Assembly (NCBI RefSeq): GCF_013374095.1 | Contig: NZ_AP022672.1 | Coordinates: 62,001 to 126,000, forward strand | Source: Sphingomonas sp. HMP6 | GTDB taxonomy: Bacteria > Pseudomonadota > Alphaproteobacteria > Sphingomonadales > Sphingomonadaceae | DNA: 64,000 nucleotides | Direction: 5' to 3' | In this document: in pieces, positions 17,553 to 28,111 of the stretch | Layout of the letters: every line of letters begins with the position of its first letter | Numbering within the stretch: position 1 is the first letter of the stretch | Translations under genes and position numbers: made by a program | Notes under the pieces: model-generated | Seen by the model: the letters and a program-made list of their open reading frames with translations, nothing else | Told to the model about the DNA's origin: nothing | Databases searched by the model: none

Positions 17553-18622
17553 TGCTATTTCTTCTCGCCGAGTATCTCGGTTTCCCCGGTCTGTTGAACC
17601 TGATCCGGTATCAGAGCTTCCGTACCGGCGCGGCGGTGGCGACCTCGCTGTTCCTCGGGCTTTTGATCGGTCCGCGCTTCATTGGGTGGCTGCGCGTGCG
17701 GCAAGGCAAGGGCCAGCCGATCCGCGCCGACGGCCCGCAAACCCACCTCGCCAAGCGCGGCACGCCGACGATGGGCGGCCTGATGATCCTGACCGCGTTG
17801 GTCGTGTCGATCCTATTGTGGATGGATTTGTCGAGCCCGTATGTCTGGGCGTGCCTGTTCGTGACGCTGGGCTTCGGCGCGATCGGCTTTCTCGACGATT
17901 ACGACAAGGTTCGTAAAGCGAGCACGGCAGGCGTATCGAGCCGGTTGCGGCTGGTGGGAGAATTCGCGATCGCCGGGATCGCCGCGACGATCATCGTGCG
18001 CAACAACGGCACGCATTTGTATTTGCCGTTCTACACCGGCTCGGTGATCGACCTGGGCTGGTTCTACATTGCGTTCGCGGCCTTCACGATCGTAGCGTTC
18101 GGCAATGCGGTGAATTTGACCGATGGCCTTGACGGGTTGGCGACGATGCCGGTGATCATCGCGAGCGTCGCGTTCATGCTGATCGTCTATCTCGTCGGGC
18201 GCGCCGATTATGCGAACTATCTCGGCATTCCGCATGTGCCGCATGCCGGCGATCTTGCGATCTTCTGCGGCGGGATCGTGGGGGCGGGGCTGGCGTTCCT
18301 GTGGTTCAACGCGCCGCCGGCCGCCGTGTTCATGGGCGATACCGGCAGCCTTGCGCTCGGCGGCGCGCTGGGGGCGATTTCGGTGGTGGCGCATCACGAG
18401 ATCGTGCTCGGCATCATCGGCGGTTTGTTCGTGGTCGAGGCGATGAGCGTCATCATCCAAGTGTTCTGGTACAAGCGCACCGGTAAGCGCGTGTTCAAGA
18501 TGGCGCCGATTCATCACCATTTTGAACAGCTCGGCTGGAGCGAACCGACCGTCGTGATCCGGTTCTGGATCATTGCATTCGTCCTGGCGCTGGCGGGGCT
18601 TGCGACGTTGAAACTGCGGTGA
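17552..18622 (+). CDS. mraY: Phospho-MurNAc-pentapeptide transferase
   Basis: 356 residues, a polytopic membrane enzyme with about ten helices that moves phospho-MurNAc-pentapeptide to undecaprenyl phosphate (lipid I). Typical pieces are [25 protein letters not shown] (catalytic Asp cluster), [14 protein letters not shown] and the [20 protein letters not shown] loop, cut here into its parts. One-base overlap with murF and GTGA overlap with murD. Confidence 0.97.
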   Translation: MLFLLAEYLGFPGLLNLIRYQSFRTGAAVATSLFLGLLIGPRFIGWLRVRQGKGQPIRADGPQTHLAKRGTPTMGGLMILTALVVSILLWMDLSSPYVWACLFVTLGFGAIGFLDDYDKVRKASTAGVSSRLRLVGEFAIAGIAATIIVRNNGTHLYLPFYTGSVIDLGWFYIAFAAFTIVAFGNAVNLTDGLDGLATMPVIIASVAFMLIVYLVGRADYANYLGIPHVPHAGDLAIFCGGIVGAGLAFLWFNAPPAAVFMGDTGSLALGGALGAISVVAHHEIVLGIIGGLFVVEAMSVIIQVFWYKRTGKRVFKMAPIHHHFEQLGWSEPTVVIRFWIIAFVLALAGLATLKLR

Positions 18623-20013
18623 TCGTCTCGCCCCTCTGGCGCGGCAAACGCTACGCTGTGCTGGGGCTTGCGCGGTCTGGTGCGGCGACCGTGCGTGCGT
18701 TGCTGGCGGGCGGGGCGGACGTGGTGACGTGGGATGCGAAGAAAGAGGCTCGTGACCGTTTGGCTTCCATGTTCCCCGGCGAAGGCCGGGGTCCAGGCGG
18801 ACAGGTGCGGATTTTCGAGGGGGGCGGCTCCAAGGCAGCTGATGGGTCGCAACTGGACCCCGGCCTTCGCCGGGGAACGTTGGAAGTAGCGAACCTCGAA
18901 ATGGATGACCTCGCTGAATACGGTGCGCTTGTCGTTTCGCCGGGCGTGCCGCTCAATACCGACCACGTCGCGTCGCTCGCCCGCGCCGAACGCACGCCGA
19001 TTATCGGCGACATCGAACTCTTCGCCCAGACCCGCGCCACGCTGCCGCCGCACAAGGTCGTCGGCGTGACGGGCACCAACGGCAAATCCACCACCGTGTC
19101 GCTGATCCACCATATCTTGCAGACCGCCGGCCTGCCGTCGCGGCTCGGCGGCAACATCGGGCTGCCGATCCTTGAGCAGGAACCGTTGCCGGAAGGCGGC
19201 GTCTATGTGCTCGAATTGTCGAGCTACCAGATCGATCTGACGCAGAGCCTCGATTGCGATGTCGCGGTGTTGCTTAACATCACGCCCGATCATCTCGATC
19301 GCTATGACGGGTTCGAGGCCTATGCCGCGTCCAAGGCGCGGCTGTTCGCGATGCAGTCGAAGGGCCATGCGGCGATCATCGGGATCGGCGATGCTGCCTC
19401 GGCGCAGATCGCGCGCAGCCTGTCGGCACGCGGCGAGGACCTCACCAAGATCGCGCCGGGCGTGTGCATGATGCAGCCGCTGTCGCCGAGCCTGGCCGGG
19501 CCGCACAATCTGCAGAATGCGCTCGCGGCGATCAACGTCTGCGAGGCGCTCGGCGTGCCGCACGCGGCGATCGATGCCGGGCTGTTGAGCTTCACCGGCT
19601 TGCCGCACCGGATGGAGCGGATCGCCACCAAGCACGGCGTCGCGTTCGTCAACGACAGCAAGGCGACCAACCCCGAATCGACCGCGCCCGCGCTCGCGGC
19701 GTTCGACCGGATTCACTGGATCTTGGGCGGAAAGGCCAAGACCGACGATCTCGATGCGTGCGCGCCGAGCTTTGGCCGGGTCGTGCGCGCCTATACGATC
19801 GGCGCATCGGGCGCGAAGTTCGCCGAGATTCTCGAAGGGAAGGTTCCGGTCGAGGAAAGCGGGGATCTCGCAACGGCGGTCGCCGCTGCCGCCGCGAACG
19901 CGCAGGCCGGGGACACGGTTCTGCTCTCGCCAGCCTGCGCGTCGTTCGATCAGTTTCGCGATTTCGAAGATCGCGGCGACCAGTTCCGCGCGCTCGTCGA
20001 GGCGCTGAAATGA
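18619..20013 (+). CDS. murD: UDP-MurNAc-L-Ala:D-Glu ligase, with in-frame repeat insertion
   Basis: 464 residues. MurD adds D-glutamate. P-loop [17 protein letters not shown], central [11 protein letters not shown] and [17 protein letters not shown], and the C-terminal [12 protein letters not shown] and [10 protein letters not shown] motifs are intact, so the enzyme should be active. In the N-terminal UDP-binding domain, residues 52-87 are encoded by a 108-base palindromic element (18771-18878). The insert lies between the second beta-alpha unit and the LVVSPGVP motif, a plausible surface loop. GTG start (GTGA overlap with mraY); ATGA overlap with ftsW. Confidence 0.95.
   Translation: MIVSPLWRGKRYAVLGLARSGAATVRALLAGGADVVTWDAKKEARDRLASMFPGEGRGPGGQVRIFEGGGSKAADGSQLDPGLRRGTLEVANLEMDDLAEYGALVVSPGVPLNTDHVASLARAERTPIIGDIELFAQTRATLPPHKVVGVTGTNGKSTTVSLIHHILQTAGLPSRLGGNIGLPILEQEPLPEGGVYVLELSSYQIDLTQSLDCDVAVLLNITPDHLDRYDGFEAYAASKARLFAMQSKGHAAIIGIGDAASAQIARSLSARGEDLTKIAPGVCMMQPLSPSLAGPHNLQNALAAINVCEALGVPHAAIDAGLLSFTGLPHRMERIATKHGVAFVNDSKATNPESTAPALAAFDRIHWILGGKAKTDDLDACAPSFGRVVRAYTIGASGAKFAEILEGKVPVEESGDLATAVAAAAANAQAGDTVLLSPACASFDQFRDFEDRGDQFRALVEALK
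18771..18878. repeat. 108-bp palindromic element, perfect 26-bp inverted ends, in frame in murD
   Basis: The first 26 bases (18771-18796) are the exact reverse complement of the last 26 (18853-18878); each end itself contains the smaller palindrome CCCCGGC-GAAG-GCCGGGG. Total length 108 is a multiple of three, and the frame across it has no stop; it adds [10 protein letters not shown] at the start and [11 protein letters not shown] at the end. Its translated forms are familiar from many sphingomonad proteins. No transposase is encoded, so it is a non-autonomous repeat of MITE or RPE type. Confidence 0.85.
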
Positions 20014-21233
20014 ACGCCCCCGCACCGAAATTGTGGAAGAGCATGAAGGGGCGCGGCGGTCGTGGTGATCGTTCGGCGCTCGGCATGTGGTTCTGGGATA
20101 TCGACCGGGTTTTGCTGCTGCTGACGCTGCTGCTGATCGCGGTCGGCTTGATCGCGGTAGGGGCTGCGTCGCCGGCCGCCGCGACGCGCTATTCAGACGG
20201 CAAGCATATCGTGCCGCCGCTGTTTTATCTGTGGTGGCAGCTGGCGTGGATCGGGGTGTCGCTGCCGATCCTGCTGGTCGTGTCGATGCTGCCGGTGCCA
20301 CTTGCGCGGCGGCTGGCGCTGCTCGGGACTGTGGTCTGTCTGATCCTGCTGATGCTGGTGCCGGTGATCGGGGTCGAGAAAAACGGCGCGACGCGCTGGA
20401 TCAACCTCGGCATTTCGCTGTTGCAGCCCTCCGAATTCCTCAAGCCCTTTTTCATCGTGACGGTGGCGTGGCTGCTGTCGATGCGGGCGCAGGACGAAGC
20501 GCTGCCGGTGGTCATCATCACTGGCGGGATGACGGCGCTGGTCGCACTGTTGCTGATGCTCCAGCCCGATTTCGGGCAGACGGTGGTGTTCTGCGCGGTG
20601 TGGATGGCGCTGCTGATGATTTCGGGCACCTCGCCCAAGGTGATGGGCGCGCTGATCGCGGCGGTGCCGGTCGCGCTGCTCGCCGCTTATACATTCTACG
20701 GCACGGCGCGCGCGCGGATCAACGCGTTCCTCTTTCCGGAGGCCGAGGGGATCGGCGCGGCCGACCATTTCCAGACCAATGCCGCGCACGACACGATCAC
20801 CGCGGGCGGCTGGCGTGGGACCGGGCCTGGCGGTGGATCGATGAAGTTCCGGCTGCCCGAGGGGCATACCGACTACATCTTCTCGGTAATCGGTGAAGAG
20901 TTCGGGCTGATCGCGTGCGTCATTATCGCGATGCTGTTCCTGGCGATCGTGGTGCGGGTGTTCGTCAAATTGTTGGATGAGCAGGACGAATTTCGCCTGT
21001 TCGCCGCCGCCGGGCTCGCCACGCAATTCGGCGTGCAGGCGCTGATTTCGATGGCGGTGAACACCGGGCTTGCCCCATCAAAGGGCATGACGCTGCCCTT
21101 TATCAGCTATGGCGGATCGTCGCTGATCGCGCTGTCGATCGGCATGGGGTTGCTGCTGGCCTTCACGCGGCGCAATCCGTTCGTTACGCGCTCCAAATAC
21201 ATTGCGCATGCGAGCGCGCGGAGCGGCATATGA
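20010..21233 (+). CDS. ftsW: Septal peptidoglycan glycosyltransferase
   Basis: 407 residues, SEDS-family polymerase that works with FtsI at the septum. About ten membrane helices; signature segments are NGATRWINLGISLLQPSEFLK, AHDTITAGGWRGTGPGGGS, EGHTDYIFSVIGEEFGL and GMTLPFISYGGSSLIALSI, each quoted in part. ATG 20010 shares ATGA with the murD stop; the longer open frame upstream is a shadow of murD. ATGA overlap with murG. Confidence 0.95.
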   Translation: MNAPAPKLWKSMKGRGGRGDRSALGMWFWDIDRVLLLLTLLLIAVGLIAVGAASPAAATRYSDGKHIVPPLFYLWWQLAWIGVSLPILLVVSMLPVPLARRLALLGTVVCLILLMLVPVIGVEKNGATRWINLGISLLQPSEFLKPFFIVTVAWLLSMRAQDEALPVVIITGGMTALVALLLMLQPDFGQTVVFCAVWMALLMISGTSPKVMGALIAAVPVALLAAYTFYGTARARINAFLFPEAEGIGAADHFQTNAAHDTITAGGWRGTGPGGGSMKFRLPEGHTDYIFSVIGEEFGLIACVIIAMLFLAIVVRVFVKLLDEQDEFRLFAAAGLATQFGVQALISMAVNTGLAPSKGMTLPFISYGGSSLIALSIGMGLLLAFTRRNPFVTRSKYIAHASARSGI

Positions 21234-22375
21234 CGGCGAAACATTTCGTATTGGCGGCGGGCGGGACCGGCGGGCACATGGTGCCGGCGGCGGCGCTTGC
21301 GGCCGAACTGACCAAGCGCGGGCATTATGTCGCGCTGATCAGCGACGAGCGCGGCGTGCGCTTCCCCGGTCTGTTCGAAGGTGTGCAGACGCACATCCTG
21401 CCGGCAGGCCGGTTGGGCGGCGGGCCGATCGGGTACGCCAAGGCGGCCTTGGCGATGCTCAAGGGCCGCGCGATGGCGATCGAGCTCTACAAGAGCTTCC
21501 GCCCCGATGCGGTGATCGGCTTCGGCGGATATCCAGCACTTCCGGCGCTGCTCGGCGCGTTCCATCAGGACATCCCGACGGCGGTGCATGAACAGAATGC
21601 CGTGCTCGGCCGCGTCAACCGGCTGGTCGCGGGCAAGGTCGATGCGATCGCAACCTCCTATGCCAACGTTCAGCGCCTGTCGTCCAAGCATCGCGACAAG
21701 ACGCATCTCGTCGGCAATCCGGTGCGCGATGCGGTGCTAGCGCTGCGCAGCAAGCCGTACCCGCTGCTGGAGGAAGACGGCATTTTCCGGGTGCTGGTGA
21801 CGGGCGGAAGCCAGGGTGCGAGCGTGCTGAGCCAGGTCGTGCCCGACGGTCTGTCGCTGCTGCCGGTGGCGTTCCGGCGGCGCTTGCAGGTTACGCATCA
21901 GGCGCGGATCGAGGATATCGATGCGTGCCGCGCGAAATATAAGGAACTCGATATCGCGGCCGACCTCGCCACCTATTTGCCCGACATGCCCGAGCAACTG
22001 GCCTGGGCGCATCTGGTGATCGCACGGGCGGGGGCATCGACGCTGGCGGAACTGACCTGCGCGGGGCGGCCCGCGATCCTGGTGCCGCTGCCGAGCGCGA
22101 CCGACGATCATCAGACCGCGAACGCCAAGGAAATGACTTCGGCCGGCGGCGCGCGGACGATCGATCAGCGCAGCTTTACGCCAGTAGAACTCGCCAAGCA
22201 GATGCAGCGGCTTGGGCTCGATCCCGAAGCGCTGCAGAATGCGGCCGGGCGCGCGCGGGCGTGCGGTCGGCCCGATGCGGTGCGCGATCTGGCCGATTTG
22301 GTCGAGAGTCTCGGTAATCCGATGGGGGACATGCCGATCGGCAAGCCGCAACCGATCAAGGAAGCTTTCGCATGA
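21230..22375 (+). CDS. murG: UDP-GlcNAc:lipid I GlcNAc transferase
   Basis: 381 residues, a GT-B glycosyltransferase that turns lipid I into lipid II on the inner face of the membrane. N-terminal loop [16 protein letters not shown], acceptor region [26 protein letters not shown], then the donor domain [17 protein letters not shown] and [25 protein letters not shown] overlaps on both sides place it in one translationally coupled run. Confidence 0.96.
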   Translation: MTAKHFVLAAGGTGGHMVPAAALAAELTKRGHYVALISDERGVRFPGLFEGVQTHILPAGRLGGGPIGYAKAALAMLKGRAMAIELYKSFRPDAVIGFGGYPALPALLGAFHQDIPTAVHEQNAVLGRVNRLVAGKVDAIATSYANVQRLSSKHRDKTHLVGNPVRDAVLALRSKPYPLLEEDGIFRVLVTGGSQGASVLSQVVPDGLSLLPVAFRRRLQVTHQARIEDIDACRAKYKELDIAADLATYLPDMPEQLAWAHLVIARAGASTLAELTCAGRPAILVPLPSATDDHQTANAKEMTSAGGARTIDQRSFTPVELAKQMQRLGLDPEALQNAAGRARACGRPDAVRDLADLVESLGNPMGDMPIGKPQPIKEAFA

Positions 22376-23775
22376 GGGGTGTCGCAACCGACATCGGCAC
22401 AATCCATTTCGTCGGCATCGGCGGGATCGGCATGTCCGGCATTGCCGAGGTGATGAAGAACCTCGGCTATGCGGTGCAGGGGTCGGACGTGGCCGAGGGT
22501 TATGTCGTCGAGGGGCTGCGTGCCAAGGGGATCAAGGTCCTGATTGGGCACAGCGCCGACAATCTCGGCGACGCGGCGGTGATCGTCACCTCGACCGCGA
22601 TCAAGCGTGGCAACCCCGAAGTCGAGGCCGCACTCGAACGGCGCATCCCGGTGGTGCGGCGCGCGGAAATGCTCGCCGAGTTGATGCGCTTGAAATCGAC
22701 CGTCGCGGTCGCAGGGACGCATGGCAAGACGACGACGACCTCGATGGTCGCCGCGCTGCTTGATGCGGGCGGTGTCGATCCGACCGTCATCAACGGCGGC
22801 ATCATCAACAGCTACGGGTCGAACGCACGGCTCGGCGCAAGCGACTGGATGGTGGTCGAGGCCGACGAGAGCGACGGCAGCTTCCTGCGGCTCGACGGCA
22901 CGATCGCGGTCGTCACCAACATCGATCCGGAGCATCTCGACCATTATGGCTCGTTCGACGCGGTGAAGGATGCGTTCGTCGAGTTCGTCGAGAACGTGCC
23001 CTTCTACGGCGCGGCGTTGCTGTGCCTCGATCATCCCGAAGTGCAAAACATCATCCCGCGCGTGCGCGACCGGCGCGTGGTGACCTACGGTTTCTCGGCG
23101 CAGTCCGACGTGCGCGGCGTCAACGTGACGCCGATCCCCGGCGGCAATCGCTTCGAGGTGATCGTCCGCCACCGCGACGGGACGAGCCGGTCGATCGAGG
23201 GGATCGAAATGCCGATGCCCGGGCGGCACAACGTGCAGAATGCGCTGGCGGCGATCGGCGTGGCGCTGGAACTCGGCATCGATGATGCGACGATCCAGCA
23301 GGGCTTTGCGAAATTCGGCGGCGTGAAGCGGCGTTTCACCAAGGTGGGCGAGACGGGTGGCGTCACGATCATCGACGATTACGGGCATCACCCGGTGGAA
23401 ATCCGTGCGGTGCTGTCGGCGGCGCGCGAGGGCGTCGAGAATCGCGTCATCGCGGTGGTGCAACCGCATCGCTATTCGCGGCTGGGCGATTTGATGGAAG
23501 AGTTTCAGGGCGCGTTCAACGATGCCGATATGGTGTTCGTGGCCCCCGTTTATGCAGCGGGCGAGGCCCCGGTCGAGGGCGTTGATGCCGACGCACTGGT
23601 CGAGGGATTGAAGCGTCGCGGGCATCGTTCGGCGGCGACGGTTTCGGATGCGGGCGGGTTGGCGACGGCGCTGGCTGGGGTGGTGCAGCCGGGTGATATG
23701 GTCGTCTGCCTGGGGGCAGGGGATATTACCAAATGGGCGGCCGGGTTGGCAGCGGGTATCGAGGCGGCGCGATGA
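22372..23775 (+). CDS. murC: UDP-MurNAc:L-Ala ligase
   Basis: 467 residues, the first Mur ligase, adding L-alanine. N-terminal [19 protein letters not shown]-loop [17 protein letters not shown], central [12 protein letters not shown] and [14 protein letters not shown]-terminal [19 protein letters not shown] and VVQPHRYSR. All expected catalytic motifs are present and length is usual. ATGA overlaps with murG and murB. Confidence 0.96.
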   Translation: MRGVATDIGTIHFVGIGGIGMSGIAEVMKNLGYAVQGSDVAEGYVVEGLRAKGIKVLIGHSADNLGDAAVIVTSTAIKRGNPEVEAALERRIPVVRRAEMLAELMRLKSTVAVAGTHGKTTTTSMVAALLDAGGVDPTVINGGIINSYGSNARLGASDWMVVEADESDGSFLRLDGTIAVVTNIDPEHLDHYGSFDAVKDAFVEFVENVPFYGAALLCLDHPEVQNIIPRVRDRRVVTYGFSAQSDVRGVNVTPIPGGNRFEVIVRHRDGTSRSIEGIEMPMPGRHNVQNALAAIGVALELGIDDATIQQGFAKFGGVKRRFTKVGETGGVTIIDDYGHHPVEIRAVLSAAREGVENRVIAVVQPHRYSRLGDLMEEFQGAFNDADMVFVAPVYAAGEAPVEGVDADALVEGLKRRGHRSAATVSDAGGLATALAGVVQPGDMVVCLGAGDITKWAAGLAAGIEAAR

Positions 23776-24869
23776 GCCGTGGTGCCACCTCAATCCTCCC
23801 CGGAGCGGAGTTTGGGGTTGGCCATGCCCCGCATGGCCAAGGATTGTCCGGGGGACAACCCGACCCCAAACTGGGGACCAGCGAAGCTGGTGGAGGGGGC
23901 GCGCCACAAGCGACCGCCTCTACTGCTGCACGCCCCCTCCACCATTTGCCGGAAGAGGCAAATGGTCCTCCTCCCCGTGCCGGGGAGGATTTGCGCGTTG
24001 CCGGCCGCCTGACCGAATCCGCCCCACTCGCCCCGCTCGTCTGGTTCAAATCCGGCGGCAGTGCGCAGTGGCTGTTCGAACCCAAGGACGAGGCCGACCT
24101 CAGCGCCTTCCTCGCCGATCTCGACCCCGCGACGCCGGTCCTGCCGCTCGGCCTCGGCTCGAACATGATCGTGCGCGACGGTGGCGTCCCGGGCGTGGTA
24201 ATCCGGCTCGGCAAGCCCTTCGCCAAGGTCGCGGCGATCGATGCGACCACTTTGCGCTGCGGCGGCGGGGCGAGCGGGATCCTCGTCTCCTCGACCGCGC
24301 GCGATGCCGGGATCGCTGGCGTCGAATTCCTGCGTTCGATCCCCGGCACCGTCGGTGGCTTCGTGCGGATGAACGGCGGTGCTTACGGTCGCGAGACCAA
24401 GGACATTCTGGTCGACTGCGACGTGGTGCTGCGCTCGGGCGAGCGGCAGACGTTGGCGGTCAAGGCGCTCGGCTACACCTATCGCCATTCGACCTTGCCG
24501 GAGGGCTGCGTTGTCGTCGGTGCGACCTTCCGGGGTTCGCCGGGCGATCCGACCGCGATCCAGGCCGAAATGGACCGCATCGCCGCCGCGCGCGAGGAAT
24601 CGCAGCCACTGCGCTCGAAGACCGGGGGATCGACCTTCAAGAACCCGGAAGGCCACAAGGCGTGGGCGCTGATCGACGCCGCCGGATGCCGCGGCTTGCG
24701 CATCGGTGACGCGCAAGTCAGTGAGAAGCATTGCAATTTTCTCCTTAACCTCGGCAATGCGACGAGTGCGGAGATCGAAGCGCTGGGCGAGGAAGTCCGC
24801 GCGCGGGTGCTGGCGGATTCGGGCGTGACGCTGGAGTGGGAAATTCAGCGGGTGGGGGTGGTGAAGTGA
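23772..24869 (+). CDS. murB: UDP-N-acetylenolpyruvoylglucosamine reductase with repeat-encoded N-terminus
   Basis: 365 residues. MurB is the FAD enzyme that reduces enolpyruvyl-UDP-GlcNAc to UDP-MurNAc. Core motifs: [15 protein letters not shown], the [18 protein letters not shown] loop, [28 protein letters not shown] and [15 protein letters not shown], given in part. The coupled start at 23772 (ATGA overlap with murC) leads into about 67 residues encoded by a 200-base palindromic element before the real core begins near [13 protein letters not shown]. No ATG or GTG lies in frame after the element; a TTG near its end is the only other candidate, so the repeat is probably translated. Confidence 0.93.
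   Translation: MSRGATSILPGAEFGVGHAPHGQGLSGGQPDPKLGTSEAGGGGAPQATASTAARPLHHLPEEANGPPPRAGEDLRVAGRLTESAPLAPLVWFKSGGSAQWLFEPKDEADLSAFLADLDPATPVLPLGLGSNMIVRDGGVPGVVIRLGKPFAKVAAIDATTLRCGGGASGILVSSTARDAGIAGVEFLRSIPGTVGGFVRMNGGAYGRETKDILVDCDVVLRSGERQTLAVKALGYTYRHSTLPEGCVVVGATFRGSPGDPTAIQAEMDRIAAAREESQPLRSKTGGSTFKNPEGHKAWALIDAAGCRGLRIGDAQVSEKHCNFLLNLGNATSAEIEALGEEVRARVLADSGVTLEWEIQRVGVVK
23792..23991. repeat. 200-bp MITE-like palindromic element in the 5' end of murB
   Basis: Ends are inverted: AATCCTCCCCGG at the left and CCGGGGAGGATT at the right. Inside are nested palindromes: GTTTGGGGT with ACCCCAAAC, TTGGCCATGC with GCATGGCCAA, TTGTCC with GGACAA, CCAGC-GAA-GCTGG, GGTGGAGGGGGC with GCCCCCTCCACC, and TTTGCC with GGCAAA. 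A shorter relative lies at 43364-43509. The element is read in frame as the MurB N-terminus. Confidence 0.82.
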
Positions 24870-25783
24870 GCTTGCACGTCGCGGTCCTGATGGGCGGCTG
24901 GTCGGCCGAGCGGGAGGTTTCGCTGTCCTCGGGCGCGGGCGTGGCCGATGCGTGCGAGAGCCTGGGCCACCGCGTCACGCGGATCGACATGGGGCGGGAT
25001 GTTGCCGCCAAGTTGGCCGAAGCAAACCCCGACATCGTCTTCAACGCGCTTCACGGTACGCCGGGGGAGGATGGGTCGGTGCAGGGGATGCTCGATCTGA
25101 TGGGGCTGAAATACACCCATTCGGGCCTCGCCACCTCGGTCATCGCGATCGACAAGCAATTGACCAAGCTGCTGCTGGTCCCCGCCGGAATCCCGATGCC
25201 GGGCGGCCGGATCGTCAAGTCGGCGAGCCTCTACGAGGGCGACCCGTTGCCGCGTCCTTATGTGCTGAAACCGGTCAACGAAGGATCGTCGGTCGGCGTC
25301 GCGATCGTCACGGCCGAGGGCAATTACGGCAACCCGATCGCAGCGGGATCGCCGGGGCCGTGGGCTGAATTCGAGGAATTGCTTGCCGAACCGTATATCC
25401 GCGGGCGCGAATTGACGACGGCGGTGTTGGGCGAAACCGCGCTGGGCGTGACCGAGCTTCGGCCCAAGACCGGCTGGTACGATTACGAATCGAAATATAC
25501 CGACGGCAAGACCGAGCATATCTTCCCCGCCGCCATCCCTGACGAGATCACGGCGGCGTGCAAGCAGATCGCGCTCGACGCGCATCGCTTGCTCGGCTGC
25601 AAGGGTACGTCGCGGTCGGATTTTCGCTGGGATGACGAGGCCGGGGTCGACGGCTTGTTTCTGCTCGAGGTCAACACCCAGCCGGGCATGACGCCGCTCA
25701 GCCTGGTGCCCGAACAGGCGCGGCATTGCGGGATCTCGTATCCCGAACTGGTCCAGGCCATCATCGAGGAGGCCCTGCAATGA
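24866..25783 (+). CDS. ddl: D-alanine-D-alanine ligase
   Basis: 305 residues, ATP-grasp ligase that makes D-Ala-D-Ala for MurF. Motifs: VAVLMGGWSAEREVSLSSG, FNALHGTPGEDGSVQGML, YVLKPVNEGSSVGVAIV, RELTTAVLG and LEVNTQPGMTPLSLVPEQA. GTG 24866 overlaps the murB stop (GTGA); ATGA overlap with ftsQ. Length is normal. Confidence 0.96.
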   Translation: MSLHVAVLMGGWSAEREVSLSSGAGVADACESLGHRVTRIDMGRDVAAKLAEANPDIVFNALHGTPGEDGSVQGMLDLMGLKYTHSGLATSVIAIDKQLTKLLLVPAGIPMPGGRIVKSASLYEGDPLPRPYVLKPVNEGSSVGVAIVTAEGNYGNPIAAGSPGPWAEFEELLAEPYIRGRELTTAVLGETALGVTELRPKTGWYDYESKYTDGKTEHIFPAAIPDEITAACKQIALDAHRLLGCKGTSRSDFRWDDEAGVDGLFLLEVNTQPGMTPLSLVPEQARHCGISYPELVQAIIEEALQ

Positions 25784-26718
25784 GCGCCACGATCAAACGC
25801 GGCACCGTGCGCCGTCCGGTCCAGCCCAAGCGGCGCAAAGCGCCCAAGGTATCGATCATCGACCGGATGATCACGGCGCTGCCGGTCAGCGAAGCGACGC
25901 TGGGGCGGATCGCGACCTGGTCGATCATGGGGTTGGTCGGCGCGGCGACGCTGGCGACGGCGACGTTCCTTGGCGTGCCGGGGATGATGGGATCGGCGAT
26001 CGGCGAGGGGATCGGCCAGGCGGGGTTCCGCGTCTCCAATATCCAGATCACCGGGCTCAACCGGATGGATCACAATGTCATCTACAAGATCGCGGCGAAC
26101 CAGCCGTCGATGGCGATGCCGCTGGTAAGCCTGGAGAAAATCCGGCAGGATTTGGTCGCGCATAGCGGCTGGATCGAGGACGCGCATGTTTCGCGGCGCT
26201 TGCCCGATACGCTGATCGTGCATGTCGTCGAGCGCAAACCATCGGCGATCTGGCAGAAGGATGGCAAATTGGCGCTGATCGCAGCGAACGGCACGTGGCT
26301 GGAGCCGGTCGACCCCGAAGCGATGCCCGATCTGCCGCTCGTCATCGGCGCGCATGCCAATGAACAGGAACCGGCGTATCGGCACTTGTTGAACGTCGCG
26401 CCTGCCTTGCGCGGTCAGGTGAAGGCAGCGACCTGGGTCGGCAACCGGCGCTGGACGCTGACCTTCGAAAGCGGCGAAACGCTGCAATTGCCGCAGGGCG
26501 ATGTCGAGGCGAGCAAGGCCTTGATGAAGTTCGCAGAGATGGATGGCGTGCGGCCGTTGCTGGGCAAGGGCTGGCTCGGCTTCGACATGCGCGATCCGAC
26601 CCGGCTGGTGGCGCGCAAGCCGGGTGTGACGACCAACAAGGCGATTACCGATCCGACCGCAGAAGCGACGCCGGCAGTGATCGAAGCAAAGCAATCCGGC
26701 GCGCAGGCGCAAGGGTAA
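25780..26718 (+). CDS. ftsQ: Cell division protein FtsQ
   Basis: 312 residues. Basic N-terminal cytoplasmic tail (RRPVQPKRRKAPK), one membrane helix around residues 47-68, a POTRA domain (RVSNIQITGLNRMDHNVIY) and the FtsQ beta domain (VVERKPSAIWQKDGKLALIA, ANGTWLEP). FtsQ is the periplasmic hub that binds FtsL-FtsB. ATG 25780 shares ATGA with ddl. The C-terminal 30 residues are Ala/Thr-rich and low in complexity. Confidence 0.93.
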   Translation: MSATIKRGTVRRPVQPKRRKAPKVSIIDRMITALPVSEATLGRIATWSIMGLVGAATLATATFLGVPGMMGSAIGEGIGQAGFRVSNIQITGLNRMDHNVIYKIAANQPSMAMPLVSLEKIRQDLVAHSGWIEDAHVSRRLPDTLIVHVVERKPSAIWQKDGKLALIAANGTWLEPVDPEAMPDLPLVIGAHANEQEPAYRHLLNVAPALRGQVKAATWVGNRRWTLTFESGETLQLPQGDVEASKALMKFAEMDGVRPLLGKGWLGFDMRDPTRLVARKPGVTTNKAITDPTAEATPAVIEAKQSGAQAQG

Positions 26719-26735
26719 CAACAGGGAAACTGCGT

Positions 26736-27998
26736 ATGGCGAACAGGGCACCGGAAGGATTGATCACCGCACTCGACATCGGGTCGTCGAAGGTCTCCGC
26801 GATGATCGCGCAGAAGGGCGATGGCGGCGAGCTGATCGTGCTCGGCACCGGCCAGCGCGAGAGCCGCGGCGTCAAGCGCGGCTACATCGCCGACGCCGCC
26901 GCGACTGAAGTTGCCGTGCGCGAAGCGGTTGAGCAGGCCGAGCGGATCGCGGGCACCAATATCGAGAATGTCTGGGTGAGCTTCTCGGCCGGGGGGCTGG
27001 TGTCTGACGTCGCCTCGATCGAGTTCGAGTTGGGCGGCCACCGGGTCGAGCAGTCCGACATCGATGCGCTGTTGCAGGCCGGACGGGATTCGATCGACCC
27101 GGCCGGGCGGATGGTGCTGCATGCGCAGCCTGCGCTCTACACGCTCGATGGCTTGACCGGCGTGAAGCGTCCGCTCGGGCTCCATGCCGATCGCTTGGGC
27201 GTGCATATCCATGTTGTGGCGGCGGACGGATCGCCAGTGCGCAATCTCGGGCTGTGCGTGGCGAATGCGCATCTCGAGGTGAAGGCGATCATTGCATCGC
27301 CGGTCGCGACGGGCATGGCCTGCCTTAGCGACGAAGAGCGCGAACTGGGCGTCGCCTTGGTCGAGCTGGGCGCTGGCATCACCAACGTCTCGCTGTTTGC
27401 CGGCGGGATGCTGGTCGGGCTGCTGTCGATTCCGATCGGGGCGCAGGACATCACTGACGACATCGCGTCTGCTTTCGGCACGCGCCGCGCGCAGGCCGAG
27501 CGGATGAAGTGCGTGCACGGATCGGCCAACGCATCCCCGCGCGACAATCACGAAATGATCGACGTCGCGCCGATTTCGACCGAGGACGACGCGCATGACG
27601 GCACACGCATCACCAAGGCGCAGTTGATCACCGTGATCCGCCAGCGGCTAGACCATCTGATCGGCGAAGTCGGCAAGGCGCTGGCCGAGTTAAAGTTCGA
27701 AGGTCCGGTCGGGCGGCAAGTCGTGCTGACCGGCGGCGGCGCGGAATTGAAGGGCATCGCCGATTATGCGCAAGCCGCGCTCGGGCGATCGGTACGGATT
27801 GGACGCCCGCGCGGGCTGACCGGCCTGCCGGAGGCGCATGCCACGCCCGCTTTCACGACGCTCGCCGGCCTGGCCTTCTACGCTGCGGCCGACCCGGTCG
27901 ACCTTCGCGCTTTGTCGAGCAAGCAGCAATTGGTGCACCGACCAAAGGGTTTTGCGCTGTTTCGCCGGCTGATTGCGGCGGCAAGAGCGAATTATTAA
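26736..27998 (+). CDS. ftsA: Cell division protein FtsA
   Basis: 420 residues, actin-like ATPase that links FtsZ filaments to the membrane. ATP-binding blocks: ALDIGSSKVSAMIAQ, VELGAGITNVSLFAGG and VVLTGGGAELKGIADYAQ. The C-terminus ends in a basic amphipathic stretch (FALFRRLIAAARANY) that should act as membrane anchor. It follows ftsQ after 17 bases, the first real gap in the coupled run. Confidence 0.95.
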   Translation: MANRAPEGLITALDIGSSKVSAMIAQKGDGGELIVLGTGQRESRGVKRGYIADAAATEVAVREAVEQAERIAGTNIENVWVSFSAGGLVSDVASIEFELGGHRVEQSDIDALLQAGRDSIDPAGRMVLHAQPALYTLDGLTGVKRPLGLHADRLGVHIHVVAADGSPVRNLGLCVANAHLEVKAIIASPVATGMACLSDEERELGVALVELGAGITNVSLFAGGMLVGLLSIPIGAQDITDDIASAFGTRRAQAERMKCVHGSANASPRDNHEMIDVAPISTEDDAHDGTRITKAQLITVIRQRLDHLIGEVGKALAELKFEGPVGRQVVLTGGGAELKGIADYAQAALGRSVRIGRPRGLTGLPEAHATPAFTTLAGLAFYAAADPVDLRALSSKQQLVHRPKGFALFRRLIAAARANY

Positions 27999-28111
27999 AG
28001 AATTACGACAGGATTTAGTTGTTGCCGCTGGAACGACCGTTAACGATGGTGCAGAACAGCGTTACGTACATGTGAAGCGCCGGGGTCTAGGGGCGCAATT
28101 GGAGACCGGAT

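Noticed and set aside
18514..20301. Long minus-strand open frame of almost 600 codons across murD
   Set aside because: It is a GC-rich shadow of murD and ftsW: no family similarity, biased composition, and it runs opposite to a continuous essential operon.
22165..23907. Long minus-strand open frame across murG, murC and the murB repeat
   Set aside because: Shadow frame of the coding strand, rich in Arg and His, no ribosome site, no recognisable domain.
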